Assembly: GCF_011075055.1 (NCBI RefSeq)
Contig: NC_058140.1
Span: 16,493,945 to 16,557,944 of the forward strand
Direction: 5' to 3'
DNA from: Mangifera indica
Taxonomy: Eukaryota; Streptophyta; Magnoliopsida; Sapindales; Anacardiaceae
DNA: 64,000 bases
This document shows, piece after piece, positions 47,427-59,542 of this stretch; the stretch's first letter is position 1, and the number at the start of each line of letters is the position of its first letter. Position numbers and translations under genes: made by a program. The notes below the pieces were generated by a model. The model ran no database searches and had not been told where the DNA came from. It worked only from the letters and a program-made list of their open reading frames with translations.

Positions 47427-50020
47427 ATGAAGTTTATGAAACTTGGAATTCGGCCGGATACCTTCTACACTGCTGAGGCTGTAAGGTGAAAGACATCACT
47501 GGTTTACACATGAAAGCATTCTTTGATGTACACTTTTGGCCAGAAAAAAATCACGGAAATTTGTTTTCTTATTGCAGGTCAGTCTCTTCTGAAGTCTCTA
47601 GTGATCTCATAATCCAAGTGAGAGGAAGTAGATATCTGCTTCACAAGGTAAAAAGTGTTTGGAATCTGTTGGGATATTAGTAAGAATATTTCTTCCAATT
47701 TTTACTCACTGATTCTTTAAAATCCTTCGGTGCAGTTTCCTTTGTTGTCCAAGTGTTTGCGGCTGCAGAGGCTATGCTCTGAGTCCCCTGAAACCTCACA
47801 ACATCAAGGAGTCCAACTTCCTGATTTTCCAGGTGGTATTGAGGCTTTTGAACTCTGTGCAAAATTTTGTTATGGAATAACAATCACCCTAAGTGCCTAC
47901 AATATTGTAGCTGCACGATGTGGTGCCGAATATTTGCAGATGACTGAAGATGTTGAGAAGGGGAACTTAATATACAAGCTTGAGGTTTTCTTCAATTCCT
48001 GCATCCTTCATGGGTGGAGGGACTCCATTGTGACCCTTCAGACCACAAAAGCTTTGCCTTTATGGTCAGAGGACCTTGGAATCACAAGCAGATGCATCGA
48101 AGCAATTGCTTCTAAAGTGCTAACTCATCCCTCGAAGGTGAGTTTGTCTCGTAGTTATTCTAGCAGATGTAGAGATGATATTTCTTGTAATAATGGAGGT
48201 GAGAGTCAGAGGCATAAACCAGCTAGTAGCAAAGGTTGGTGGGCTGAAGATATGGCAGAATTAGGCATAGACCTTTACTGGAGAACCATGATAGCCATTA
48301 AATCTGGTGGAAAGATAACCTCTAACCTCGTCGGCGATGCATTGAAAATCTATGCATCTAGATGGCTACCTAACATTTCCAGAAATGGAAATATCAATAA
48401 CCCAGAGCCATCAGACTCAGATTCAGATTCAGCCAATGAGGTCACCTCAAAGCATAGGCTCCTTTTAGAATCAATAATAAGCTTACTCCCAACAGAGAAA
48501 GGCGCTGTTTCTTGTGGTTTCCTTCTTAAACTCTTGAAGGCATCCAATATTCTTAATGCTTCCTCTTCTTCTAAGATGGATTTGGCTAGAAGAATAGGAC
48601 TTCAGCTGGAAGAAGCAACAGTCAGTGACCTGTTGATACCTTCTCTATCATATTCAAGTGATAATCTATATGATGTAGACATAGTGATGACCATATTGGA
48701 ACGGTTCATGTCACAGGGGAAGAGTCCACCGACTAGCCCACCAAGATCAAAACTTGGGTTTGAAAGGAGAAGAAGGTCTAGGTCCACAGAAAATATTGAT
48801 TTTGAATTGCAGGAGAGTAGGAGATCATCTTCAGCATCACATGGTTCAAAACTGAAGGTGGCAAAGCTTGTGGATGGATATCTACAGGAGATTGCCACAG
48901 ATGTGAATTTGCCTCTGTCAAAATTCATTACTATTGCTGAGGCCATACCAGATTTTGCCAGGCTAGACCATGATGATCTCTACGGAGCAATTGACATTTA
49001 TCTCAAGGTAAATAAGCACAGCGGTTCCTTGTTCTTATTAATTTACCATGAATTCACTCTGTGATTGCCAAAAAAAGATTTGGGAAAATATCACCATCAA
49101 ATTTTAGGATGTGGGTCACAATTATCAGTAGATAACCAACTCTCTTGACTTTAGTATCTTGTCAAATTCACTATTTATTGGCAGTAGGATAGGCTAGCCT
49201 AACATCTTCAACATGGTTGAATGTGACTCATGACCATACAATTGTAAATTTCTCTTTCTTGTTGATTTGAGAATTTCCATGTAATAATTCACATATGCCG
49301 ATAATTGACATGAAAAGTTATCTTAAGTCGGAACAACATGTAGTAATTGCAATGGTCTTATCAGGCTTATTTCCTATTGTGGAGATTTCTAGCAATTGTG
49401 AGTAGAACTTGCACCTGTGTCTTTTTTTGTTTGTATTAAGCTCATATATACAATCAAGTTTTTGAATAACCATATCAATGAAACGGGCAAAAATTAATTA
49501 AACTTTTCATTTCTCTATACAGACACATCCAGACTTAAGTAAGAGTGAAAGAAAAAAGTTGTGCCGGATCCTTGACTGCAAAAAATTGTCTATGGAGGCA
49601 TGTATGCATGCTGCAAGAAATGAGTTACTCCCGCTAAGAGTAGTGGTACAAGTTCTTTTCCTTGAGCAAGCTCGAGCCGCTATGGCTGGTGGCAAAGTGA
49701 CTGAGCTGCCTAGCAACATAAAGGCACTGCTAGCAGGTCACAATGTCGACCCTTCGAGGCCTCCTGCAACATTAAGCACCAGCAGTATCATTGCAGCAGA
49801 GGACCAGTGGAGTATCTCAGGCCTTAAATCTCCTAAGCCTAGACTTTCAACTTTACGTATGAAGCTGGCTGAAGATGATGATTTAGATGAAAATGATTTG
49901 AACCCAGATGGAATTTGCAGAGCTTCTAAGTTTAAGGCTTTCTGTGCTCTCCCTACTCGACCCAAAAAAATGTTCAGTAAGTTGCTATCAATCAATAGAA
50001 ATGGCGGCGAAAAGAATTGA
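47427..50020 (+). CDS. NPY2: BTB/POZ-NPH3 protein, NPY2-like
   Basis: NPY proteins (NAKED PINS IN YUC MUTANTS) act with AGC kinases at the plasma membrane in auxin-dependent organ formation and root gravitropism. Exons 47427-47485, 47578-47647, 47736-49007 and 49523-50020 give 632 residues. The start MKFMKLGIRPDTFYTAEAVR is typical of the NPY clade, and an in-frame stop lies just upstream. BTB domain at about 25-115 (SSDLIIQVRGSRYLLHKFPL, AKFCYGITITLSAYNIVAAR). NPH3 domain at about 211-513, from WWAEDMAELGIDLYWR to LPLRVVVQVLFLEQARA, with CKKLSMEACMHAARNE. An acidic SDSDSDS stretch lies in the linker, and RRRRSRSTENID at about 387-398 fits an AGC-kinase target. The tail RPKKMFSKLLSINRN matches my memory of Arabidopsis NPY2. 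Start and all junctions are in frame. Confidence 0.94.
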
Positions 50021-51634
50021 GTGAATAAGTGAATAATTTTGTTTACTTTCCAGTTGTAAAATTGAAGGGTAATACATAATCTTGCTTTTTTTGCTTGGGA
50101 AAAAAGCCCTGTAAATTCAGCTTAAAACAAAGAATCTCAATGTGAATTTTTGATGTAACCTGCTACGATATTGGCTCAAACTGTGTTACTAATAATTCTT
50201 TTGCACCAACTGTTGGAGATGTTTCTCATATTGATAATTTTTTCTCTGCTGCGTTTGTCTAGAAATCTGAAACATTTGATTGTGTCACTTCAGATCATTG
50301 GATCCTCACTTGATAAGTCTTGGATTTTCGTCTTTCTGACGAATTGCAGCGATTTTATACTGGAATGCTTTTTGTCTTGTATCTTTGTTTTGAGCTAATC
50401 ATATCAGCTTTGTCATTAAAATTCATTAGCATTATGAACAAAAGTCCATTGGCATCTCGGTGTTGGCTTTTGCATGCAAAACAGCAGGGAACATGCAATG
50501 TAAAAATAAGAAATCCACTTGTCTGCACCTTAAACTTTGTAAGCAAAGAGAAAATTCACAGCACAGATATCAGTGGACCACAATTTGTCATAATCTGGGA
50601 CCTACAATTAGACTATGGTTTTGATGGAAGGTTTAAGACTTGGATTATTGTCAACCATTATTTCATGACAGCACTGCCACTCTGCAACCAGGCATAAGTT
50701 AATCTGTGATTAGTGGGGGTGGGGTCGAAGCTTGGTGGTAGCTCAGATGTCTTCATGTCAGTCAATTTGAATCCCATCAAAGAAAAACAACTATCTCGAC
50801 CTGATGAAACTCTGTCTCTTATTTCTCAACAAATTTCCACATCAGTTTTGTTCTGTTGTTTTGATTTATAACATTATATTGATTCACAGTTGAAACTACG
50901 GGGCCAATTAGAATTGCTTTTCAAATGAAGATGAAGTGGTAGAGATAGAAATGGCTATAGTTAATAGTTGACAGGTAAGCAAAGCAATGTGCTTTCAAAT
51001 CTTCATATCCTTCCTTCTTTGTCACGAGTGTGATAATCCATTCCATTAAAAAGTCCCACTTATATTTATCACTTCTCTCAATGCTACAACCAATCAGCCA
51101 AAAATAAGATCCCAAAAAAAAAAAAGGCCATCATCAAAAAGGACCCCATTACACCTTCGTATGATTTTATCTCTTCATCCCTTAATGCATGCACTTGAAT
51201 CATGATAGATGATGCCTACAAAAAATCTTGACGAGTCCATTATTATCCTTTTTTTTAAGTAAAATTCAACAGAACAAGAAAAACAAACTGTTCAGAGGAA
51301 GCATCAGGGATATTGAAGGCAAACAAGAAGCCATCTTAACTATAACAAATTTTAAGATCTAACTTTTAAATTTTTAACATTATAAATGATAAAATATGAA
51401 AATAATAGAATGCATATTTTCTAATTTAAAACTGGTTTCAAGGCTTGTTTATATATATATATATATATATAAATTATAAAATTTATAATTTCGACTAACT
51501 CTAATGTGTTTAGTTATGTCCGTTTAACCTCTAAAGAACTGGTTTATACAGTATACATCCTCATTAAATCAGTCGTTTTAGTCATCTAACATTTGCATTA
51601 CCAATTTTTCCTTTGGTTTAAACGGGGCAACTTA
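50021..51634. other. NPY2-like 3' region and spacer
   Basis: 50021-50700 is probably partly 3' UTR; open frames there are short and motif-free. A (AT)10 tract lies at 51451-51470. Confidence 0.45.
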
Positions 51635-52117
51635 GGATGCGTTTGGTTGACGGTTTTTAAGTTTACATTGGTAATCTATATTTTATTCCCTTATTTGGTT
51701 TATCAGTAATAAAAGATTACAGTAATCTTCTATTACCAATGCTGACGTGATAGGTAATATAGGTGGTAATCTGATTACCACCTTCATCTTAGGTATTTAA
51801 AGATTACTGGGGTAATCTTGAGTTTATTATAGAAAAAGTATTATTTATTAATTTTTTGAGATAAAAATAAATTTATTTTTAATTAATATGACAAATAATA
51901 TAAAAAAATATTTAAAAATAATTATATTTAAAGGCATTTAAGCAAAATAATTTACTAGTAATCTTTTATTACCTTTAACCAAACACAATAATTATTTATA
52001 CCTATCAAATTTTATCAAATATAGTAATCATTTATACTTAGTAATCTTCTAAATAATTTATCTTCAAGGTAATCTTTCTATTTTAGTAATCAAATATTAC
52101 CCAAACCAAACGTCCCC
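51635..52117. mobile_element. Tourist-like MITE (PIF/Harbinger type)
   Basis: 483 bases with terminal inverted repeats GGATGCGTTTGGTT and AACCAAACGTCCCC (12 of 14 paired), flanked by TTA on both sides (51632-51634 and 52118-52120). A 3-base TTA/TAA duplication with GG.GCGTTTGGTT ends is the PIF/Harbinger MITE pattern. The interior is studded with GGTAATC/GATTACC words in both orientations and has no coding frame. Confidence 0.82.
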
Positions 52118-52120
52118 TTA

Positions 52121-55100
52121 AAGATAAATGGGACTTCCCTCGGCCTGTACACAGAGTGTACTCAGTAATGGAGGCTATTGGGACAAATGGAAAACAGGGG
52201 CCTGCTGGCCTGTTAACTAGAATCCGACAAAAGCCTAATTTACAGTTTCAGAGGCTCAGACCTAATTGGGCATATGTGTATGCCCAAAACAAACAACTTA
52301 AGCATTGTAAAAGAAGATAAAAAAAGTGTATTTAATAAAACTATGTATACCTACTTTGAATACATAAATAGATATATATTTATATGTATTATTCTATGAT
52401 TAGGTAAATTTGAAATATAATATAATGATAAATCACGTGATGACACATATAAATATGTTACCATTTATATATTCAAAATTGATACATATAATATTCCTCG
52501 AGTGTATTTATTTTGAAATTAGTTTTAGTACTTGTTACTTAATGGCTAACTAATTTCAAGTGCTTTATTTGTCAATGTTATGCATGCACGGATCAGTTAA
52601 TGATACATTGATTACCAACTTGCCAAACCTATAATAGAGTGGACTTACTCTAAAATTTAGTTATCTTTTAAAAGTACTGTATTTATATTAAGATAAGAAT
52701 AAATAAAGATAAAATTATTAAGCTTAAAGAAGAGTTACCATTGAATACATTTTAACCTTCCACAATAATCTTACTGGATATTAATTAATTTCAAGTGGGC
52801 ACTCGCCAAAATGAATTTTGGTTAATTAATTGTCTAGTGTCCACCCTCTCCATCTACGGCTAAATAATTGTCGAGGCCCTTACTCACCTTTCCCTTGTAT
52901 ATTACCCACTAAACCTTACTTATATTATTTAATCCTCATTAAAGAAGCTAACTTTGTAATCAAGGGCAATGCCACATACTCAGATCCTTGGGAGATCAAC
53001 AATCTTACTATTTGGTTTCAAATTAATCAGTCTAAATCTTTTACATGAAAAAGAGACTATGTAAATAAAACCCTAATATTTTATGAGAGATCGATTTTCA
53101 CTTAACTAATCAAGTTATCCTCTAAGAGCTATGATGCAAGAAAATGTTGTTAAATTTGGATTTCATTTTATTTATTTAATTTTCTTTTTTTAAGGTATTA
53201 TATTTGGAATTTAAGTTGTTTTCTATTTTACTTAAGTTTTAGGTTAGATTAGAACTTTTTTTCATTTAACTTGTAGAATAATATTATATTTATGCATTTC
53301 GAGTATACAAATTTATACACATTTATGTGTATCATTATATGATTAAGTATTATTTTACCTTAAATTCAAAACCACTCAATCATGTGATAACATACATAAG
53401 TACTATACTTTTATGTGTCTAAATTGGATATACATAGTTTTATTATAAATTCTATATATTTCTTGTTTTCTATGATTTTCTATTCTATCAATATTAAGAA
53501 TTTTTTATATAAACTTACGAAACATTAAAACTTTTAAGTAGAAAACTTGAGTTTGAATCTCTTCCACGTTTATGAACCCTCTGAAAAATTACTTTAAAAA
53601 GAAAACTTTTTGTATAATCAAGTTATTATGGCATCCACAATATAAAGAGTAATAATAAAACTTCGTACGTGCCCATTATAAATTATACTTGATGTGTCAT
53701 TTTAATATAAAGGGCTCATCAACGATATATCTCTTGTATCTTCCTTCAGATTTTTACGCCAACTATTTTGTGGAATACATCTAACAAACTTGTCTATTGT
53801 ATTAGTTTAATAATTGAGAGTGTCTGAGGTGTTGTATTTCCTACTTCCACTAAACAGTTGCAAGAATGGACCAAAGAGATACAGTTATGTCACTATGAGA
53901 CTCAAATTGTTTTCCTTTTATAAATAAAGGTGTATATTAACAAAAAATAATAATAATAAGGGACACCTGGGAAGGGTTTTGAGGTCAACTTAAGTTCGAT
54001 CTAATCAAATAAAGGTAAACACAGAACTGCAAATGGATAAAGAGTACAGGAACTTGAAATCAATCGAGGCGGCAGACCTGACCACAAAGCATAAAAAAAC
54101 TGAGAATATATCACCCATAAACAAAACACCCAAGCAAACAACAGAAGCTTGGAATCTTCCTTGCAGCCACCAAGAACAGGATGCAGCAGATGTCTTCAAG
54201 GCCTTCTAACTGAGCAGAAAAGAATTTAGAGGCAAAGCTAGAAACAAGACTCATGAGATTGGACTGCCAGCAACCTGCATAAAACAAATTCTGGAAAAAA
54301 GAGAGGACTGAATTGAAGCAGAGAGAGCCAGCAGACTTGGGCGCCAGCAGACATGGGCACCAGCAGAAGACTGAATGCTGATTCTATGGCATATCACACA
54401 CACGGCAGAGCTAGACTCGAATTGTTACTCAGTATATATAGCATTACTCATGGATTAAAAATCATGAGAGCCTCATATATGCATTAAATTAATTGCCATA
54501 TTGTTTACTAAAATATTATTAACTAATTAAGAATTTCTATAGCTCAGGAGAATGAACAGGAGTACGTATAATATCTACACTGCTACTTTACCATGTTGAG
54601 CTTTAATTCTGTCACTGGAGCAAATTAACCTAAGCATGAAGAATCAAAGTAGGTGGGATTGAGTTCTGCAAAACAACTAAGAAGGAAACGATTCTATGAT
54701 GTATCTGACTTTTTTTTTTTTAAGAAAAACAACAAATGCTGCTAACTATTTTCTTGGATTGAAGAATATACTGGTTAAAGAATCTTGAAAAGATCAACTA
54801 CATATCATGCACATATTTATTGTAATTTAGTTATTTAATGTAAATTACTCAAAGACAGAATACGAAACATTTATTCTAGAGCCGTAATAAGAGAGGCATA
54901 CCATCGGTGTCTCAACTTGGGGATTGATTAAGTCGAGACAAAAGAAAGTAGCCATAAATGAATTTAATCCAGGAAGACGAAAAGAAATGAAAAGATTATC
55001 AGACGGCGCAAGTAATCATACATGCATTGACATCCACCAAACAGAATTCATCTTGAAAATGGTAAATTCAAATGGATCTCACGGGCTCAACCCACCAATA

Positions 55101-55699
55101 CCTATTACATCGGAAAGAAGATGACGCCAGGGTTAAAATGTAGAACCCAAAAGCCGGCCAAGACAACCTTTGAGTTTCGAGGTCAACGCAGAGCCGTCGA
55201 AAGTAACAGAAAATATAATATTTTAAATAATTGCTTAGAGTGCAAATGGTGGAATATAAGAGGAGCCGATTTTAAATTTCCTTCAACAATATTTTAAAAT
55301 TAAAAAAAATTAATTTTATTTTATATAATAATTATTAAATCGATCACTACATATAAAATTTGACCTTATTGATGAGATCATTTCAGTTAAAAAGGCAGTT
55401 TGATTCGAATACACACACACACACACACACGTAAAACAGACCCCCTCACAATTCCACAGAATATTGCATGCCCTAACTCCCATTTTCGATAATGCAAATA
55501 TGTTATAATATAAATCAAACAGCTCAGTAGCTTTGAAGATCATGAAATCTCCATGGAAGTACATATGGATATAAACTAATACAGAAACCAAATATCCAAA
55601 GCCCTACAAGCAGCAATGATCAGTAGCAATATTCATCTCCAGACCCAACTAATTAGATTAGAGCATAACTTAAATAGACTTTTCCACAACACTCAGAGG
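52121..55699. other. Spacer with AT-rich repeats and 3' flank of the ESR2-like gene
   Basis: AT-rich family A copies lie near 52330-52495 and 53285-53450. 53950-54400 is a more complex island with a short tandem repeat at 54328-54367 but no identifiable gene. 54920-55200 is also GC-richer without a supported reading frame. An (AC)10 tract is at 55411-55430. Confidence 0.45.
54328..54367. repeat. 16-bp tandem repeat, 2.5 units
   Basis: CCAGCAGACTTGGGCG, CCAGCAGACATGGGCA, then CCAGCAGA, directly adjacent. Units differ at two positions. Confidence 0.8.
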
Positions 55700-56938
55700 T
55701 TAAACATTCTGAACCCTAGCTGCCAAGGCACTCAAAAGTTCTGGATACTGACATATATCATCAATAGTGATGGATTCTGCACCCACTTGCAGGTACGGCG
55801 TCACCTGAGATCCAGAAACTTCATTGCAATTCTCGAACCGTTGATGAGGACCATCTTGGAAGTCAAAGTAGAAACCCAAATTCTCATTTTCAAGCCCCCT
55901 CTTGAATCCATCCAGTGAATGATTAACCGAAACATCAGACGGCGGTGGAGCACCAGCCGACCCTTCGTTGTAATTTGAACAAATTTCCGAAGAATCATCA
56001 CATTTCCTCGACAGAGGTTTTGGGAAGAACCCTTGAATGATTTCTTGTAGCAAGCCAGAATCTGAAGGCTCTTGTGGCAAGAATTCCGTGCAATCACTTT
56101 GAACAGAAGTAATTTTGGTGGAGCCTATGGTGGTATTATCATACCCTTGACGATTTTCATTCAGAGGAAAAGTCATGGAAGAACCTGAGTAAGTATCGGA
56201 TGATACATTAGTATTCATATCACTGGAACATTTGAAGGTATGACGATAGGGACTATTCATCATCAAAGAACCTCCAGGGAAAGCGCTAAGATTAGAAGAA
56301 GACGAGTTGTTAACACAAGGAAACTGGTCATATAAAGATTGAGTAGGTGTATACAAAGAAGAATTCGAAGAAGAATTCAAGAAGTCACGTAAAAGTAACA
56401 TATTAAGTGAGGAATTCTTCTGTTCAGGAGAGAAGGGATGATCCGCAACATGAGGATTAGCGCAAGATGACCAGTGAGAAGAAGGGTTAAATTGGCGAGA
56501 AGGTAAATCTCTAACAGACGGCTGTAGCGGTATAGAGAAATTAAACGCAGGGAGGAGATGATCAGGCATTGAGAGATGCTCAGTAACCGGATAAACAAAG
56601 TTTGTACGAGCCTTGAAACCACGCATGGCTCGAGCTGCGCAGTCATAGGCACACGCAGCTTCCTCCGCCGTGTCAAAGGTCCCCAGCCAACGCCTCTCCT
56701 TAGACTGAGGGTCCCGTATCTCAGCAGCATAGCGACCCCACGGCCTACGGCGAACCCCACGGTACCTTATGGTTCCACTGCCAACATTACCGCTTTCTTT
56801 TAAAGTCCTTTTGTTGTTGGTGGAGATGGTACTGGTAGTAACAGTTGTGGTGGTTGGGCTGTGGTCAGCGATGGTATCTCTTGGGTCACATTCTGTTAAA
56901 TGGGTTATCCCACTAAGTCTCCTAAGTGCCTCCTCCAT
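55700..56938 (-). CDS. ESR2: AP2/ERF transcription factor, ESR2/DRNL (BOLITA)-like
   Basis: Nuclear DNA-binding factor of ERF group VIII-b; family members promote shoot regeneration and set organ founder cells. Intronless, 412 residues. The start [10 protein letters not shown] at 56938 matches ESR2's MEEAIMRLEG; extending the frame upstream reaches only a GTG at 57028, close to where transcription should begin. AP2 domain at 59-117 ([20 protein letters not shown] ... [20 protein letters not shown]) with the Ala/Asp pair typical of ERFs. [11 protein letters not shown] at about 179-189 and the ESR motif [19 protein letters not shown] at 292-310 single out the ESR1/ESR2 clade, closer to ESR2. 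Low-complexity Thr stretch at 29-38 and Ser/Asn tracts at 186-215. It is about 100 residues longer than the Arabidopsis protein as I recall it, mostly in the Ser/Asn-rich middle and an extra C-terminus ending [13 protein letters not shown]. Confidence 0.93.
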   Translation of the reverse strand: MEEALRRLSGITHLTECDPRDTIADHSPTTTTVTTSTISTNNKRTLKESGNVGSGTIRYRGVRRRPWGRYAAEIRDPQSKERRWLGTFDTAEEAACAYDCAARAMRGFKARTNFVYPVTEHLSMPDHLLPAFNFSIPLQPSVRDLPSRQFNPSSHWSSCANPHVADHPFSPEQKNSSLNMLLLRDFLNSSSNSSLYTPTQSLYDQFPCVNNSSSSNLSAFPGGSLMMNSPYRHTFKCSSDMNTNVSSDTYSGSSMTFPLNENRQGYDNTTIGSTKITSVQSDCTEFLPQEPSDSGLLQEIIQGFFPKPLSRKCDDSSEICSNYNEGSAGAPPPSDVSVNHSLDGFKRGLENENLGFYFDFQDGPHQRFENCNEVSGSQVTPYLQVGAESITIDDICQYPELLSALAARVQNV

Positions 56939-57054
56939 TTTTCTCAGGGTGAAGAGTAGAATACACAAAGATCGAAACGAAGAAGACTTTGTTTGAGAGT
57001 TGAAGTGAAAGACCTCAGGAGTTGGCACCTGGACTGTAATGGTGGTAGCGGATG

Positions 57055-57062
57055 TATTTATA
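57055..57062 (-). promoter_or_regulatory. TATA box of the ESR2-like gene
   Basis: TATAAATA on the minus strand, 117 bases upstream of the ATG. A start about 30 bases downstream falls near 57025, giving a leader of roughly 85-90 bases. Confidence 0.55.
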
Positions 57063-58865
57063 GCTAGAACATAATAACTCTGGTGTTGAGATGGGGGTGG
57101 AAACTGACTGGTTTAAACATGCGTTATATTGGTGCTACAGGAAAGTCAAAAAATAAGCTGGACCAGTATTATTTCTCTGATGACTAAGATCATCTACTGC
57201 CCCAGCCATCTACGTCCTATTGGAACGTGATTTATAGGATACTTTGACGGAACTAGAGAAGATTTTATGTATTAAAATTTTTTTATAATATATTAAAATT
57301 AAATTTTAGTTTATCTAATTTAATAATTATAGGTTGATTTTTTCCACTAAACTTGTGATCATTCATTCTCCGCATTAACAACTTTTTGTTTTTAGTTTCG
57401 TCAAGAAGAATAATTTAGTGGAGCTTCTGTACCATATTCATTTTTACTATTCTATGCATGGAAGGATGATGTTATAATGATTTACGTGTCCTTTCTTCCA
57501 AATCCCAGGTCTCTCGAGGTGGCTCTTGGAAGATTTCATTCACCTTCTCTCCATTGAAATTATATTAACCCTAAAAATACCTAATTTTGAAGTTAGGACC
57601 ATTTATTTTAACAGGCTGATATTCCCGTAAAAAATAATGGAACATTCTCTTAAGTACATACGTGCATGCATCTCCTTGTTACCCCTAACCTTAGGAAATT
57701 ATCAGGTTACTTGGTAATTAACAATTAATTTCTTATCATTTTTATAAAAAAGCAAAAAAATAAATGGGTCTCCCTCTCCTACTAAGTTTATTTTACTGTA
57801 AATTTTACGTGTGAATTTTAATGATGATAACTGTTCTTTCTGAAACTTCTAACTTAAGAAATGGTTAGACCTGGGCGTTCCAGCTGAGAGTACCTGTTGC
57901 AGAGTAATCGCCTTCATATATTTCTAAGAGAAACGGGGAAAAAAAAAATAAAAGAGGCCGATTTCGAGGATATTAATGGAGTAATTATAAGTTTCATTTC
58001 AACCGCTGTTTGTTTATCTTGAAAATCTGGAAGAAATCACCGCACTTCTATAATCGATTCTGCAATATACACGTCTCCATCTAACATGAAATAAAGAGTA
58101 AACATAAAGAGCAGGTTCAGTTAATTTTCTGGAAGTTTAAGAGCTATCTTTCTCATTAATTCTCTCTCTTGTCTGAATCCCTACTGTGATCATGATTCAC
58201 CGGCGGCGCTCAGAAATTGTTTCTCCAACTTTGGTTTGGGTTACTTTCATGAGGGTTTTCAGGAAAAACTGGAAGGGGTATTAGCGATGTTAAGGGTTTG
58301 AAAACCAAGGATTATGATCACATGCAGTTGTCTGATGTAGGGTTTAATAGGGTCTTTAAGAGATGGGGTTTAGCTTCTGGTTCTGTTGGTTGACTAAAAG
58401 TTGCTTGTTGTTGTACCCTTGAGTCAGAATAAAGAATGGTTAGAGTTGTCCATTTTCCGAAACGAGGCATCTAACCTTTCTCTAAATATTTTTTTATCAA
58501 TGTAATTATTGATGTAATTTTTTTATACAATTTTATATATAAATATTAATATATTATTATATAATTAAATATTATTTTATTTTTAATATTTAATTATTTA
58601 ATTATATAATAATATATCATTATTTATACACAAAATTATATATAAAAAAATTATACATATAACATTATTTTTTTTCAATTATAACCCTTTCTAATGCCGT
58701 GTGAATGAGAGGGTTGGGGTTCATATCCCACCCTTAACCTGCCTCATTTAAACATGGATTGTATTGATAGAAAGTGACTGATCAGGTCACAACCTTTTAT
58801 CTTTATTTAAGCGTACGGTTCAAACAAATGCGTTGTGTAGAAAAACAACGTAGCATTTTTTTAAT
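57063..58865. other. Upstream region of the ESR2-like gene
   Basis: The first few hundred bases are the presumed promoter. 58200-58440 is GC-richer but gives no supported frame. 58505-58670 is an AT-rich family A copy. Confidence 0.45.
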
Positions 58866-59533
58866 GGCCAAAGACTTATTCTCACTCAAAATATATTGTT
58901 TCCTTAAATTTTTATTATTTAATTTTAAAAATCTTAAATATTCATTTACAAGGGATTAAGTCTATTAATTTTAATAATAAAATTATTATTTTTATTTATA
59001 ATATTAAAAATAAATTAAAATTTAATTGTTTCTCTAAATCCTAAAAATTAAAAGCTTTTTCTCTGGGTAAAGTTAAAAAAAAAAAAAGATATTTCCCTTT
59101 AGTTTTCAATCTCCAACATCAAATCTGGTATCTTCATTGGCGGCAAAAAGTCCCTGATATATTACCATACTCCAACAGTCTTTTTCCTCCCCTTGGAACT
59201 TCGATCTATGAAGATCTCATCTTTAGTCAGAGTTTCAGAGAAGGGGAAAGAGATCGTCAAAGCATGGTAATGAGTCAAGAACTCTTCATCACTAACGGTA
59301 ACGCTGAAGATTAAAAACTACATCTTAGGAGGGGAAATATAATTTTTTAGAACTTGACCATAGTAAAAAACTTTTTGTTTTTAGGGTTTAAGGAGAAAAA
59401 AAGAAATTAAATTTTAAGGAGATAAAGTTTCATTAACTTTAACTGTCTATAGGTAAATGTTTGAAAATTTTCAAGTTAAGGAATAAAAATTTAGGAAAAT
59501 AGCATACTTTAGGTATGAATAAATCCTTTGGCC
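58866..59533. mobile_element. GGCCAAAG foldback MITE with 9-bp target duplication (Mutator-like)
   Basis: 668 bases with ends GGCCAAAG at 58866 and CTTTGGCC ending 59533. The inverted repeat continues imperfectly inward (CTTATTC / GATTTATTC). TTTTTTAAT flanks both sides (58857-58865 and 59534-59542), a perfect 9-base duplication, as expected for Mutator-like insertion. The interior carries a GC-richer core (59100-59310) and no coding frame. Confidence 0.8.
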
Positions 59534-59542
59534 TTTTTTAAT

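Noticed and set aside
50320..50697. Open frame of 125 codons downstream of the NPY2-like gene
   Set aside because: No motif, lies in the likely 3' flank, and overlaps unrelated frames on both strands.
54924..55124. Plus-strand frame of 66 codons in a GC-richer patch
   Set aside because: Begins with TTG, no recognisable domain and no splice or promoter context.
56939..57028. Thirty-residue N-terminal extension of the ESR2-like protein
   Set aside because: Starts at GTG, not ATG, and lies about where transcription should begin. MEEALRRL at 56938 matches the family start.
58270..58400. Frame GISDVKGLKTKDYDHMQLSD as a CACTA transposase remnant
   Set aside because: The likeness to GLKSHDxHxLMQ covers only a dozen residues and nothing around it supports a transposase.
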